Assembly: GCA_050952085.1 (NCBI GenBank)
Contig: JBMNKH010000003.1
Location: 124,001 to 188,000, forward strand
Length of the DNA stretch: 64,000 nt
Direction of reading: 5' to 3'
From: DTU015 sp012837895
GTDB taxonomy: Bacteria; Bacillota; Sulfobacillia; Fermentithermobacillales; Fermentithermobacillaceae
Part shown: in pieces, positions 52,357 to 60,419 of the stretch
Numbering within the stretch: the stretch's first letter is position 1
Layout of the letters: each line of letters opens with the position of its first letter
Notes under the pieces: model-generated
What the model was told of the DNA's origin: nothing
Databases searched by the model: none
What the model saw: only the letters and a program-made list of their open reading frames with translations
Translations under genes and position numbers: made by a program

Positions 52357-52602
52357 TCACCTTATATGTGGAAGAATGTACTTTTCAAACAGTGCAGGGA
52401 CATCCTGAGGGGTTACAGAGGAAAACTGCTGGCCCTGGATTTTCACTGTAACTCCTGTGGCGCATTGGCCCATGCAGAAACTGCCTCTGAGCACTGCCTG
52501 GCCGGGGCACTTCTCTTCTATGAGGTCTTGAAAAGCTTTGACTACCCCTTCGGATCCCCTCAGAAAGCACGAACTGCCTACGCAAACCTCTACCTCTATC
52601 AT
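52357..52602 (-). CDS. Thioredoxin-like [2Fe-2S] ferredoxin (NuoE-like)
   Basis: An 81-residue protein with the thioredoxin-like [2Fe-2S] pattern: Cys7 and Cys12 (EVCVGSSCFLRG), Cys43 and Cys47 (GSFCMGQCATG). It equals the C-terminal domain of NuoE/HydC-type subunits without the N-terminal helical part. It lies 6 bp upstream of the hydrogenase-like sensor, so it probably passes electrons to or from it. ATG 52602 follows GGAGGGAC. First gene of a three-gene operon. Confidence 0.87.
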   Translation of the reverse strand: MIEVEVCVGSSCFLRGSEGVVKAFQDLIEEKCPGQAVLRGSFCMGQCATGVTVKIQGQQFSSVTPQDVPALFEKYILPHIR

Positions 52603-52717
52603 GGGCGTCCCTCCGGAGCTTTCTGAATAAGTGTGAACTGTCAGAACAACATTGGTCCCCGGTACTCAGAGTAGAATCCCAACGCTAGCTGCGACTTTGA
52701 ACCTAGCCGTTGTTGCG

Positions 52718-53275
52718 TTACAGGATGCGATGAATGCACCAGATAAGCTTTGTTTGAATCTGATTGCTGTTGGTCAGTGATTGGATGTTTTCATAGGTTA
52801 AGTAGCATGCTTCATTGTGTTGTACTGTCATGCTGCGTCTGTCTGTGGTGATGTTTACCGTACCTGCAATAACGTAAATGAAGTCGTCTTGTCCGCTGAA
52901 TCTGTCAGAGTAGAGCATGTCTGCCACAAAAACCGCTCCGGGTTCCAGGGTAACCATGTAGACTTCCATCCGCCTGTCTCTGGGTCCAGGGAATGCAAAT
53001 AACTCCAAAGCTACGCCTTCCTGGCCTGTATATACATTGCGCCGTGCATCCTTCTTTACGAGCAACCATTCCAGGGGCGCTCTTTCATCGATCAAGCTTG
53101 AAGGGTCCTCACTGAGTGCCCTAGCTAAGCCCTTTAAGGTGGAATAGGAAGGAGACACCTGGTTCCGCTCAATCTGGGATATGAGGCTGGGCGAAACTCC
53201 TACTTGTTTGGCCAGTTCTCTCATGCTCAATCCTTGAGTCAGTCTGATTCTGCGAACCTTTTCCCCAATGGACAT
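52718..53275 (-). CDS. XRE-family regulator with cupin domain
   Basis: A 185-residue regulator: N-terminal helix-turn-helix (IRLTQGLSMRELAKQVGVSPSLISQIERN, residues about 8-40) and C-terminal cupin domain (about 105-175, with PGAVFVADMLYSDRFSGQDDF and VIAGTVNITTDR), the layout of PuuR/SutR-like regulators that sense small molecules. The inducer is unknown. ATG 53275 has GAGGAGG upstream. It is transcribed toward the hydrogenase-sensor operon, which starts 116 bp beyond its stop, but I see no direct evidence that it controls it. Confidence 0.88.
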   Translation of the reverse strand: MSIGEKVRRIRLTQGLSMRELAKQVGVSPSLISQIERNQVSPSYSTLKGLARALSEDPSSLIDERAPLEWLLVKKDARRNVYTGQEGVALELFAFPGPRDRRMEVYMVTLEPGAVFVADMLYSDRFSGQDDFIYVIAGTVNITTDRRSMTVQHNEACYLTYENIQSLTNSNQIQTKLIWCIHRIL

Positions 53276-53390
53276 CGTTAAGCCTCCTCTCATATGACGA
53301 TGGTAGGTTATGGAAAGCGAATCATATCACTTACTTAACAGTGTACACCGAACCTGAGATTTTTGCAATCAAATTGGAGAAGAATTACAG

Positions 53391-54512
53391 TCAGGTATCG
53401 GAATCGGAAACAACATCCTGTAGATTGCCGCCTATCATACGATGCCCGTCAGGCACATAGTCGTTGAGGAGGAAGTTGATTCTGATATCCGGCCTTGAAT
53501 ACAACGATACGTCTATAGGTTTGGCTATGCCTGGCCCTCCTACAATCCGTACAAAGGGGCGGAGGTTTGACCGGGGGTCCTGGGCCGTGACAACAGCTAT
53601 GTAGCCTCCCCATAAAGAGAGGAAAGTGCCTGTTGGATAAAGGGCTACTTTACTGAAGAGCGCATCCACTGCAGCGCCGTCAAAAAGCACATCCTTGTAT
53701 TGAATCATGTGAGCATACACCGCATCGGGGAAAATCGCCTTTCTGTGGGGCCTGTCTGCAGTCATTGCATCATAGACATCTGCCACCGCAGTGATTTTGC
53801 CAACCTCTGAAATACTGTCTCCCGTCAAACCTCTTGGGTACCCTGACCCGTCAAGCCTCTCGTGGTGTTCCAGTGCGCCACTGGCAATATAGCCGCTTGC
53901 GTTAAGGCATTCTGACAAGAGCTTCCAACCCTTCTCGCAATGGGTTCTCATAAGGGCGTACTCTTCAGCAGTAAGGGGTCCTGGCTTGTTGAGCAAGTCC
54001 AGGGGAATGAGGACCTTGCCGATATCGTGGAGCAAGGCGGCTGTTCCCAGTTGCCTTAGTTTCTGCAAGGGCCATCCATAGCAGTGCCCTATAGAGATGC
54101 TCAGCACACATACGCTAATACTGTGAGTATATGTGTTCCGGTCATACGATTGGATTGACACGATTCCTGAAGACATTCGCGAATTGCTCCATAGTTCGGC
54201 GATAATTGCGTCCACTGCTTCTAACACCTGCTTGAGGTCAGGAGGCTTTCCTGCCAGCAGCTTGCTGGTTGCTTCTTCGAGTGCGGTTTCAGTCTGGACC
54301 CGTGTCTGAAAGCTGATGGGGTGATCGGGCTCTAAGTCCGATATCAGGGGTTTCTTCACCACTACCTTGATGTAGCCGCGGGACCTGAGCGTCCTTATCA
54401 GGTTCCGTGTGAGGCGCGTTCCTGTGCGAAGCATAAGTTTGCCGCCGTCACCGTGGATCGGCAACGCGAGGTACGCACCTTCGAGCCTGTCATGCAGATC
54501 AACGATTCTCAT
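53391..54512 (-). CDS. HD-GYP domain protein (putative cyclic-di-GMP phosphodiesterase)
   Basis: 373 residues. An N-terminal domain of about 120 residues (DLHDRLEGAYLALPIHGDGG) lacks a known sensor motif. The HD-GYP domain (about 125-300) keeps the metal and signature residues: THSISVCVLSI, LLHDIGKVLIP, LEHHERLDGSGYPRGL and ITAVADVYDAMTADRPH. The family hydrolyses cyclic di-GMP or related dinucleotides. The C-terminal 70 residues may bind another domain. ATG 54512 has GGGAGGG 10 nt upstream. Monocistronic between the cupin regulator and the exporter. Confidence 0.9.
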   Translation of the reverse strand: MRIVDLHDRLEGAYLALPIHGDGGKLMLRTGTRLTRNLIRTLRSRGYIKVVVKKPLISDLEPDHPISFQTRVQTETALEEATSKLLAGKPPDLKQVLEAVDAIIAELWSNSRMSSGIVSIQSYDRNTYTHSISVCVLSISIGHCYGWPLQKLRQLGTAALLHDIGKVLIPLDLLNKPGPLTAEEYALMRTHCEKGWKLLSECLNASGYIASGALEHHERLDGSGYPRGLTGDSISEVGKITAVADVYDAMTADRPHRKAIFPDAVYAHMIQYKDVLFDGAAVDALFSKVALYPTGTFLSLWGGYIAVVTAQDPRSNLRPFVRIVGGPGIAKPIDVSLYSRPDIRINFLLNDYVPDGHRMIGGNLQDVVSDSDT

Positions 54513-54658
54513 CTATCTGTACCCTCCCGAGCGGCGAGGTGCTATCTCAAGTATCGTAAAACTTGGTAAGAGCGTTAATTACCAACAGGAATTGGTGCCT
54601 CCGGGAAGTATTTTGTAGCGTAATATCTCCGGACCATAGGAACTAACGCGGAGGATTC

Positions 54659-56062
54659 TCACCTGTGCAGGATTTTGATCCTTTCGTCTTCAGGGGTACG
54701 CACCTCAAGATATCTTACAGTGAGAAGGCCCAGGGCAGTGACAGCTGCAAAGGCCATATATATCTGGAAGAATCCAGGGACAGGGGTTGAGCTGCTTTGG
54801 GGCATACCCGTAAACAACTTGTCCATGGCCAAGCCGACAAGCACCATGCTGGTAGCTGCCATAATAAGCCTGATCATGTTGAAAAGCCCCGTGGCAGAGC
54901 TGGCCATTTCTTTCGGCGATGAGTTGATTGCAGCGTTAAGAGAGGGTGACCATACCAATGCTGCACCTATGCCATCAAGTAGAAGCGCAAGGGTTATGAC
55001 TGTATTGGTGGACGATGCCGTCAGCAGTCCCAGGGACACCAAAGCCAGGGTGCGGAGTATGAGCCCGGCAGCTACAGGTATCTTTGAACCGTAACGGTCT
55101 TCCAGCCACCCGGCGATGGGAGATACTACAAGGCGGATAAGGGCCTGAGGCATGAGTATCAGGCCAATCTTCACAGGGTCAAACCCTTTCACAGTCGACA
55201 AGTAAATGGGCATCAGAAACTGCATCCCCTGGATGGCGATAAGGTGAGTGCTGCCACAATACACTGCCGAGAGGAATGAAAGGTTTTGAAACATCTCAAG
55301 CTGGATCACAGGTTCGCTGCAATTCTGTTCGATCTTGTTGAATAGGGGCAAGCAGACAAAGGCGGTGGCAAGCATTATCACCGCCCGGGGTGAGGTCCAT
55401 CCGGCTTCGGAACCGGCCTGAAGCCCTGCGATGAGGGCAATGATCATTGTTGCCAGCACAAAAGTCCCGAAGTAGTCAAAGTGAAAGGAAGAAGGTTTGC
55501 GCCAATCTGACTTGATCAGCAGGAGAATTGCTATTCCGGATAGCACGGCAAAAGGTACGTTAACGTGGAAAATGTACTGCCAGCCCAGATACTGGACGAT
55601 GAACCCACCGACTGTAGGCCCTAACACAGACGCCATTGACGTTGACATTCCCCATATCCCCATCACTTTGCCGCTGTGTTCAGGGGGAAACAGGGCAGTT
55701 CCGGTTACCAGCGCGTTGGGGAAAATGGCTGCGGCGCCAACCGCTTGCAGCGTCCTGAAAATGACCAGCGAGGCAAAATCCCAGGCAAGACCTCCTAAGA
55801 GGGCCCCTATTGCGAATACGGCAATCCCTACTACAAGACACTGTCTCCGTCCGAACTTGTCACCTATTTGCCCGAACACAGGAAGCAGTACTGCGTAAGC
55901 GATCTGGTAGCTGTTTAACACCCATGAAAGATTCGAGTAGTTAACGTCTAGAGCTTCCTGCAGGTGGGGGGATGCCACCCTAATCATGTTGGTGTTTATC
56001 ACAGTGAGAAACGAAGCAACTAGAATGGCGGTAAAAGCTATGTACTTGGCAGTCTTACTCAA
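54659..56062 (-). CDS. MFS multidrug exporter, DHA2 (EmrB/QacA) type
   Basis: A 467-residue transporter with about 14 hydrophobic helices and the MFS motif GQIGDKFGRRQCLVVG between helices 2 and 3, plus the DHA2-type LGWQYIFHVNVPFAV in helix 6-7 and motif GPTVGGFIVQ. Likely a proton-driven drug exporter; substrate unknown. Start TTG 56062 has AAGGAG 9 nt upstream. It is not adjacent to a clear regulator. Confidence 0.9.
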   Translation of the reverse strand: MSKTAKYIAFTAILVASFLTVINTNMIRVASPHLQEALDVNYSNLSWVLNSYQIAYAVLLPVFGQIGDKFGRRQCLVVGIAVFAIGALLGGLAWDFASLVIFRTLQAVGAAAIFPNALVTGTALFPPEHSGKVMGIWGMSTSMASVLGPTVGGFIVQYLGWQYIFHVNVPFAVLSGIAILLLIKSDWRKPSSFHFDYFGTFVLATMIIALIAGLQAGSEAGWTSPRAVIMLATAFVCLPLFNKIEQNCSEPVIQLEMFQNLSFLSAVYCGSTHLIAIQGMQFLMPIYLSTVKGFDPVKIGLILMPQALIRLVVSPIAGWLEDRYGSKIPVAAGLILRTLALVSLGLLTASSTNTVITLALLLDGIGAALVWSPSLNAAINSSPKEMASSATGLFNMIRLIMAATSMVLVGLAMDKLFTGMPQSSSTPVPGFFQIYMAFAAVTALGLLTVRYLEVRTPEDERIKILHR

Positions 56063-56313
56063 CAGTTAGCGCTCCTTATCCTGTTTCGTTGTTGGTACTT
56101 CGTTTAGGATTGTCTTGTTATTATGGTGTATTGAGTGCTCTAAGCTGTTTTATAGGACCTACTGGTTGGCCTCAGCTTCTACAAGACGCTGGGGTCAGGT
56201 ATCCCAGTGCCATGATCCAGGCACTGTATCTCAGTTCATTGTCTACCTACTGGTTTTATAAGTCAAGCCTCGGGGTGCCCGTTTTGCCCGTTTACTGCAG
56301 GAATGTGGTGCCC
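56063..56313. other. Intergenic interval without a gene
   Basis: The stretch between the divergent exporter gene and the palindromic array contains no recognisable coding or RNA gene. Confidence 0.4.
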
Positions 56314-56720
56314 GCATCTGGTTCCAAATTCTCCAGCTCCGGACCGGACCCGGTCTGGAATTGACTACTTCCGGCTGGAAGCTGGCTCGGAATTGACCAG
56401 TTCACGTTCCTGCAGTCAGGAACTGGTTTCGGATCGTCCAGTTGCTGGCTGAATGTGGTCTCGAATCCGCCACTTCTTACCGGAATCTGGCTCCGGATTG
56501 ACCACTCTGCCTTTCTACAAGCCCCTAGTGGCCATGAATTGTCCAGTTCCCCGCTGAACCCGGTCTGGAATTGACCACTCTGCCTGTTTTCCAGCCAAGA
56601 CTGGTCTGGGATCGTCCAGTTCCGAGCTGAACCCGGTCTGGAATCGCCCACTTGGGACAGAAATCTGGTTCTGAATTGACCAGACCGCTTTGCTTCCGAC
56701 CGACTGCTGCCAGAAATCAA
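56314..56720. repeat. Array of ~11 degenerate palindromic repeats (family B)
   Basis: About eleven units start near 56314, 56352, 56381, 56423, 56456, 56487, 56526, 56561, 56601, 56634 and 56664, spaced 29-42 bp. The core is close to CTGGTCTGGAATTGACCAG, an imperfect palindrome (CTGGTC / GACCAG or ACTGG / CCAGT), followed by less conserved spacers that often begin TTCC or TCTGCC. It lies between the exporter and the nitroreductase. The sequence differs from family A but the design, evenly spaced palindromes in an intergenic gap, is the same. Confidence 0.75.
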
Positions 56721-56886
56721 CCTCTGGTTCCGGTCAACACAGCACCAGAAAGGTCAGCTTCGGTGCAGCCGAGATATGAACAGGCTCGGCGAAAGGGTTT
56801 TTATGCCAGCCCAAAGAAGTCTATGGCAGAAGCTATATGGAATGTTCTTTGGAGTTAACGAGTCTCAAAAGGGAGGTCGTGATACT

Positions 56887-57384
56887 GTGGAAGTTATGGA
56901 AGCTGTCCGGACCAGACGGTCCATCAGGGGTTACAAGAGCGACCCGGTGCCTGAGGAAGCTCTTAACGCAGTGCTGGAGGCAGCAAGGATTGCCCCCTCA
57001 GCGGGAAACCGCCAGGAGTACAAGTTCATATTGGTCAAAGATGAAGCTCTTAGGAAGGCCTTGGTGCCCATCTGCCGCGACCAGGCTTTTGTCGGCGAAG
57101 CGCCTGTGGTAATCGTAGGGTGTGCAACAAATCCCAGCCGGAGGTATTCCTTCGTTGACGTTGCAATAGCCATGGATCACATGACCCTTGTTGCCCAGGC
57201 CCATGGACTGGGAACTTGTTGGATTGGGGCTTTTTCTGAAGAAAAGGTAAAGGAACTGCTGGGTATTCCTGAGCATGTGAGCGTAGTATGCCTCTTGCCT
57301 ATAGGCATACCTGCAAAACCCGGAGTAATGAGGAGCAGGAAAACTTACGAAGAACTGTATGTAGACGACCGGTGGCAGGATTAG
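56887..57384 (+). CDS. Nitroreductase-family flavoprotein
   Basis: A 165-residue FMN-dependent oxidoreductase of the nitroreductase family, using NAD(P)H. Motifs are RTRRSIRGYKSDPVPEE (FMN phosphate binding), ARIAPSAGNRQEYKFILV and GLGTCWIGAF. Compared with 180-220 residues in most relatives it is short. The GTG at 56887 is ten nt from GGGAGG; the frame is open upstream to 56776, but that part (MNRLGERVFMPAQRSLWQ) has no family match and overlaps the end of the repeat region. Physiological substrate unknown. Confidence 0.85.
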   Translation: MEVMEAVRTRRSIRGYKSDPVPEEALNAVLEAARIAPSAGNRQEYKFILVKDEALRKALVPICRDQAFVGEAPVVIVGCATNPSRRYSFVDVAIAMDHMTLVAQAHGLGTCWIGAFSEEKVKELLGIPEHVSVVCLLPIGIPAKPGVMRSRKTYEELYVDDRWQD

Positions 57385-57442
57385 ACGGGCAGGGTTGGCA
57401 GGGGCGGCCGCTGCGGCCGTCACGTGTCTAGCAGGCCCTTAA

Positions 57443-57472
57443 TTGCCCGGAAAGCTTGCCCCGTGTTATGAT
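57443..57472 (+). promoter_or_regulatory. Probable promoter of the ABC-F gene
   Basis: TTGCCC (57443-57448), 18-nt spacer, TATGAT (57467-57472). It would start a leader of about 100 nt before the ABC-F start codon. Confidence 0.5.
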
Positions 57473-57490
57473 AAATATACTATCACGGAA

Positions 57491-57577
57491 AAAGGAGGAT
57501 CGCTCCCGGAGCCATGCGCTAATCTCATCTGCTAAACGCGTTTGAAACACCACACGAATGGATCGGGAGTGATCTAT
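57491..57577 (+). promoter_or_regulatory. Leader of the ABC-F gene: hairpin hiding its ribosome binding site
   Basis: An 11-bp stem (one G-U pair) can form between GATCGCTCCCG (57498-57508) and CGGGAGTGATC (57564-57574). The second arm contains the ABC-F Shine-Dalgarno GGGAGTGAT. A free, strong AAAGGAGG (57491-57498) touches the first arm, and the loop holds a minimal frame ATG CGC TAA (57514-57522). This is the layout of translational attenuators in front of ribosome-protection genes. Seen: sequences and pairing. Inferred: induction by ribosome stalling. Confidence 0.55.
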
Positions 57578-59314
57578 ATGGTCTTGTTTTGGCTTCGCAA
57601 TGTAAGTATTTCCTTCCAGGGTGTTCCTGTGTTGGAGGACGTCAATGCTTTCGTTTCCCAGGGCGCCCGGGTAGGGATCATTGGCCCCAACGGGTGTGGC
57701 AAATCGACGCTTCTCAAGATGATCACCGGCAGCATCAAACCTGGCCAAGGCGCTATCGATTGGGCGAAGACGCCCAAGGTAGGCTACATGCCACCCCAGG
57801 AAGACTCCTGGGCCTTTTATGACGGAACGCCACTGGACCTTATAGGCCCAGAGCATTCTGGGATGCTGGGCAGGTTTGGGCTTGCCCGGCGCCTGTGCGA
57901 CCAACCTGTGTCTGCACTCAGTGGCGGGGAACGTGGTAGACTGCTCCTTGCCGTGGCGCTCTCACGAAATCCTGATCTGCTGGTTATTGACGAACCCACC
58001 AATCACATGGACATCAACGGGATTGAAGCACTGGAGACGCTGATTAAGGGGTTCGCAGGAACCGTATTTATTGCATCCCATGACCGTTACTTCCTGGACT
58101 CAGTGTGCACCGAGATTTGGCGGATAGAAAACCACCAGGTGAAAACATATAAGGGCAACTACTCAGCGTATATGGAAGCCAGGCGGGCGGAAGAAGCTAA
58201 CCTGGCCAGGGAGTATTCAAAGTGGCAGGACGCGGTGGGCCGGTTAGGTGCGGAGGTGCGGTCAAGGCAGCAATGGTATGAAAAAGCTCATAGGGATGCG
58301 GGTAAGAACGATTACCTGAGGAGGCGGTCCAAGAAGCATGCCTCGCAGTTTAAGGCCAAGAGAAGGCGGTTGGATAAGCTCATGGAGCACAAACCTGAAA
58401 AACCCCGCGCAGTTAAGCCTGTGACCATAACATTTCAGGAAGGTTCATACAGAACCAAGACCATTCTCAGGGCTGACAATCTCTCATTCAGCTATGAAGC
58501 AGGAACCCCTCCAATCATTAGTCACGCTGGCTTTTCTGTGTCTCCTGGTGAGAAAATTGCCATTGTAGGCCCGAACGGTTGCGGTAAGACAACTATGATA
58601 AGGCTGTTTGCCAGGGATCTGCATCCGGAACAGGGCAGCCTTTGGGTAAATCCAAACATACAAGTGGGATACCTAGCCCAAATGCTCGATCACCTGGATT
58701 TGTCACGCAGCGCAGCTGACAACGTTTCAATACAGACAGGCAGGACTGTTCAAGAAGCAAAACATCTTCTCGGATATCTGGGGATATCCAAACACACTCA
58801 AGTGCGGCCTTTGGAGGACCTCAGCACCGGGCAACGCACTAAGGTTGCACTGGCATGCCTTACCTTCGCCCCGTTTGATCTGTTGCTTCTGGACGAACCC
58901 ACCAATCACCTGGATGTGACAGCCAGGGAAGCTGCAGAGGAAGCCCTAGCGGCGTTTCCAGGGGCTGTGATTGTAGCTACACATGACAGGTTCCTGATTG
59001 ATAAGGTGTGTACATCCATATGGTATCTTGAAAAAGGAAGACTCCATGTATACCAGGGTTCATACTCAGGGTTTCGTAACTGGATTGAAACCCGCAAGCA
59101 GGGCAGTACGCAGGACAAAGGCGACTCAGGAGGTGCACAGCCCGACCCGGCTTTGCCAGAAGACCGGAAAGCCATGGAACTGGCGCTCAAGACCAGGCTG
59201 GCGTACATTGCTTCACAACTGGCAGTTGTAGATGATGAACTTGAAAAGCTCCAACTTGAATCTGAGTACGAGGAAACACTGGCCCAACTCAAACACCTGG
59301 ATGGGGGAGCCTAA
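57578..59314 (+). CDS. ABC-F family ATPase (ribosome-associated, possible antibiotic protection)
   Basis: A 578-residue soluble protein with two ABC domains and no membrane part. Domain 1: IIGPNGCGKSTLLKM, SALSGGERGRLLLAV, LLVIDEPTNHMD. Domain 2: IVGPNGCGKTTMIRL, DLSTGQRTKVALAC, LLLLDEPTNHLD. The interdomain linker (about 215-300) is long and very basic (NDYLRRRSKKHASQFKAKRR), as in ABC-F proteins that reach the ribosomal E/P site. Some relatives protect from lincosamides, streptogramins or pleuromutilins; others are housekeeping. The regulated-looking leader favours an inducible protective role. ATG 57578 is 4 nt from GGGAGTGAT. Confidence 0.9.
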   Translation: MVLFWLRNVSISFQGVPVLEDVNAFVSQGARVGIIGPNGCGKSTLLKMITGSIKPGQGAIDWAKTPKVGYMPPQEDSWAFYDGTPLDLIGPEHSGMLGRFGLARRLCDQPVSALSGGERGRLLLAVALSRNPDLLVIDEPTNHMDINGIEALETLIKGFAGTVFIASHDRYFLDSVCTEIWRIENHQVKTYKGNYSAYMEARRAEEANLAREYSKWQDAVGRLGAEVRSRQQWYEKAHRDAGKNDYLRRRSKKHASQFKAKRRRLDKLMEHKPEKPRAVKPVTITFQEGSYRTKTILRADNLSFSYEAGTPPIISHAGFSVSPGEKIAIVGPNGCGKTTMIRLFARDLHPEQGSLWVNPNIQVGYLAQMLDHLDLSRSAADNVSIQTGRTVQEAKHLLGYLGISKHTQVRPLEDLSTGQRTKVALACLTFAPFDLLLLDEPTNHLDVTAREAAEEALAAFPGAVIVATHDRFLIDKVCTSIWYLEKGRLHVYQGSYSGFRNWIETRKQGSTQDKGDSGGAQPDPALPEDRKAMELALKTRLAYIASQLAVVDDELEKLQLESEYEETLAQLKHLDGGA

Positions 59315-59394
59315 AGACTAAACCACAGCACTTGTTGGGCTTGCCTTCCAGGTGGTACAGTCATTGTGTGGAAGGGTACGGGAGGATGATAACC

Positions 59395-60405
59395 ATGGCA
59401 CAAGGAGACAGGGAATGGTACACGCAGTTTGTCTGCGATTCAGTAGCCCGCATCAGGGAAATAACCGGAAGTGCCCGGGCAATTGTAGGGATTTCCGGAG
59501 GAGTAGACTCCACGGTTGCAGCTGTTTTGGTCCACAGGGCTATAGGCGGCAAGCTGATACCGGTTATGATTGACAACGGCCTGCTTAGGGAAGGTGAAAT
59601 TGACTTTGTAGTCTCCTCCTTTGAAGGCCTTGGCATTGACCTTAGGGTGGTTGACGCAAGCTCCCGTTTCCTGGCAAGGCTTGCAGGCGTGAGGGATCCC
59701 GAGGCTAAGCGGAAGATTATCGGCGAGGAATTCATACGGGTGTTTGAAGAAGAAGCTGCGAAGTACCAGGACGTGCGTTTTCTCGTTCAGGGCACTATCC
59801 GCTCTGATGTGGTCGAGTCCGGTACCTCAGTGGAAGACGTGGAGGAAGATGCGAAGCAAGATACAGGAGACCAGAGGCCGGCGCAGCTGGTCAAGAGCCA
59901 TCACAACGTAGGGGGCTTACCTGAGCAGATGGATCTCGAACTGCTTGAACCTTTAAGGGATCTGTACAAAGAGCAAGTTAGGCTCGTAGGAGAGGAGCTG
60001 GGGCTGCCAAAGCCCCTCATCTACAGGCATCCGTTCCCAGGGCCCGGTTTGGCCGTGAGGGTACTGGGCGAGGTGACACAGGAGAAGCTTGACATCCTCA
60101 GGAAGGCCCAAGCTGTGCTCGACAGGGAGATCATCAAGTCTGGCTGGTATGACAGGCTGTGGCAGTATTTCTGCGTGCTTCCAGATGTAAGGACCGTCGG
60201 CGTCAAAGAAGGCGGGAGGACTTGCGGACATCTGGTTGCAATAAGGGCAGTATTGTCTTCTGATGCTATGATAGCCAAATGGGCTCCAATCCCCCACGAT
60301 TTGCTCGACAGGATAGCGCTAAAGATTACTGAAGAAGTCCCCCAGGTAAACAGGGTAGTATATGACATTACCTCGAAACCTCCGGGAACAATCGAGTGGG
60401 AATAG
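59395..60405 (+). CDS. guaA: GMP synthase, ATP-pyrophosphatase subunit only
   Basis: Converts XMP to GMP using ammonia and ATP. The 336-residue protein contains only the synthetase part: PP-loop AIVGISGGVDSTVAAVL, the KSHHNVGGLPEQMDLELLEPL segment, FPGPGLAVRVLGEV and the C-terminal dimerisation domain ending KPPGTIEWE. The N-terminal glutamine amidotransferase domain of ordinary bacterial GuaA (about 190 residues) is absent, as in archaeal two-subunit enzymes. ATG 59395 is 9 nt from GGAGG, so truncation by a wrong start is excluded. Upstream, the ABC-F gene ends 80 bp away; no amidotransferase lies in the window. purB and purL follow. Confidence 0.92.
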   Translation: MAQGDREWYTQFVCDSVARIREITGSARAIVGISGGVDSTVAAVLVHRAIGGKLIPVMIDNGLLREGEIDFVVSSFEGLGIDLRVVDASSRFLARLAGVRDPEAKRKIIGEEFIRVFEEEAAKYQDVRFLVQGTIRSDVVESGTSVEDVEEDAKQDTGDQRPAQLVKSHHNVGGLPEQMDLELLEPLRDLYKEQVRLVGEELGLPKPLIYRHPFPGPGLAVRVLGEVTQEKLDILRKAQAVLDREIIKSGWYDRLWQYFCVLPDVRTVGVKEGGRTCGHLVAIRAVLSSDAMIAKWAPIPHDLLDRIALKITEEVPQVNRVVYDITSKPPGTIEWE

Positions 60406-60419
60406 GAGGGAGGAATCGC

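Noticed and set aside
57385..57430. GC-rich CGGCCGC/CGGCCG palindrome after the nitroreductase as a terminator
   Set aside because: Loop and T tract are missing; insufficient for a terminator call.
59315..59394. Possible purine or guanidine riboswitch before guaA
   Set aside because: The gap is only 80 bp and no conserved aptamer core or terminator could be recognised.
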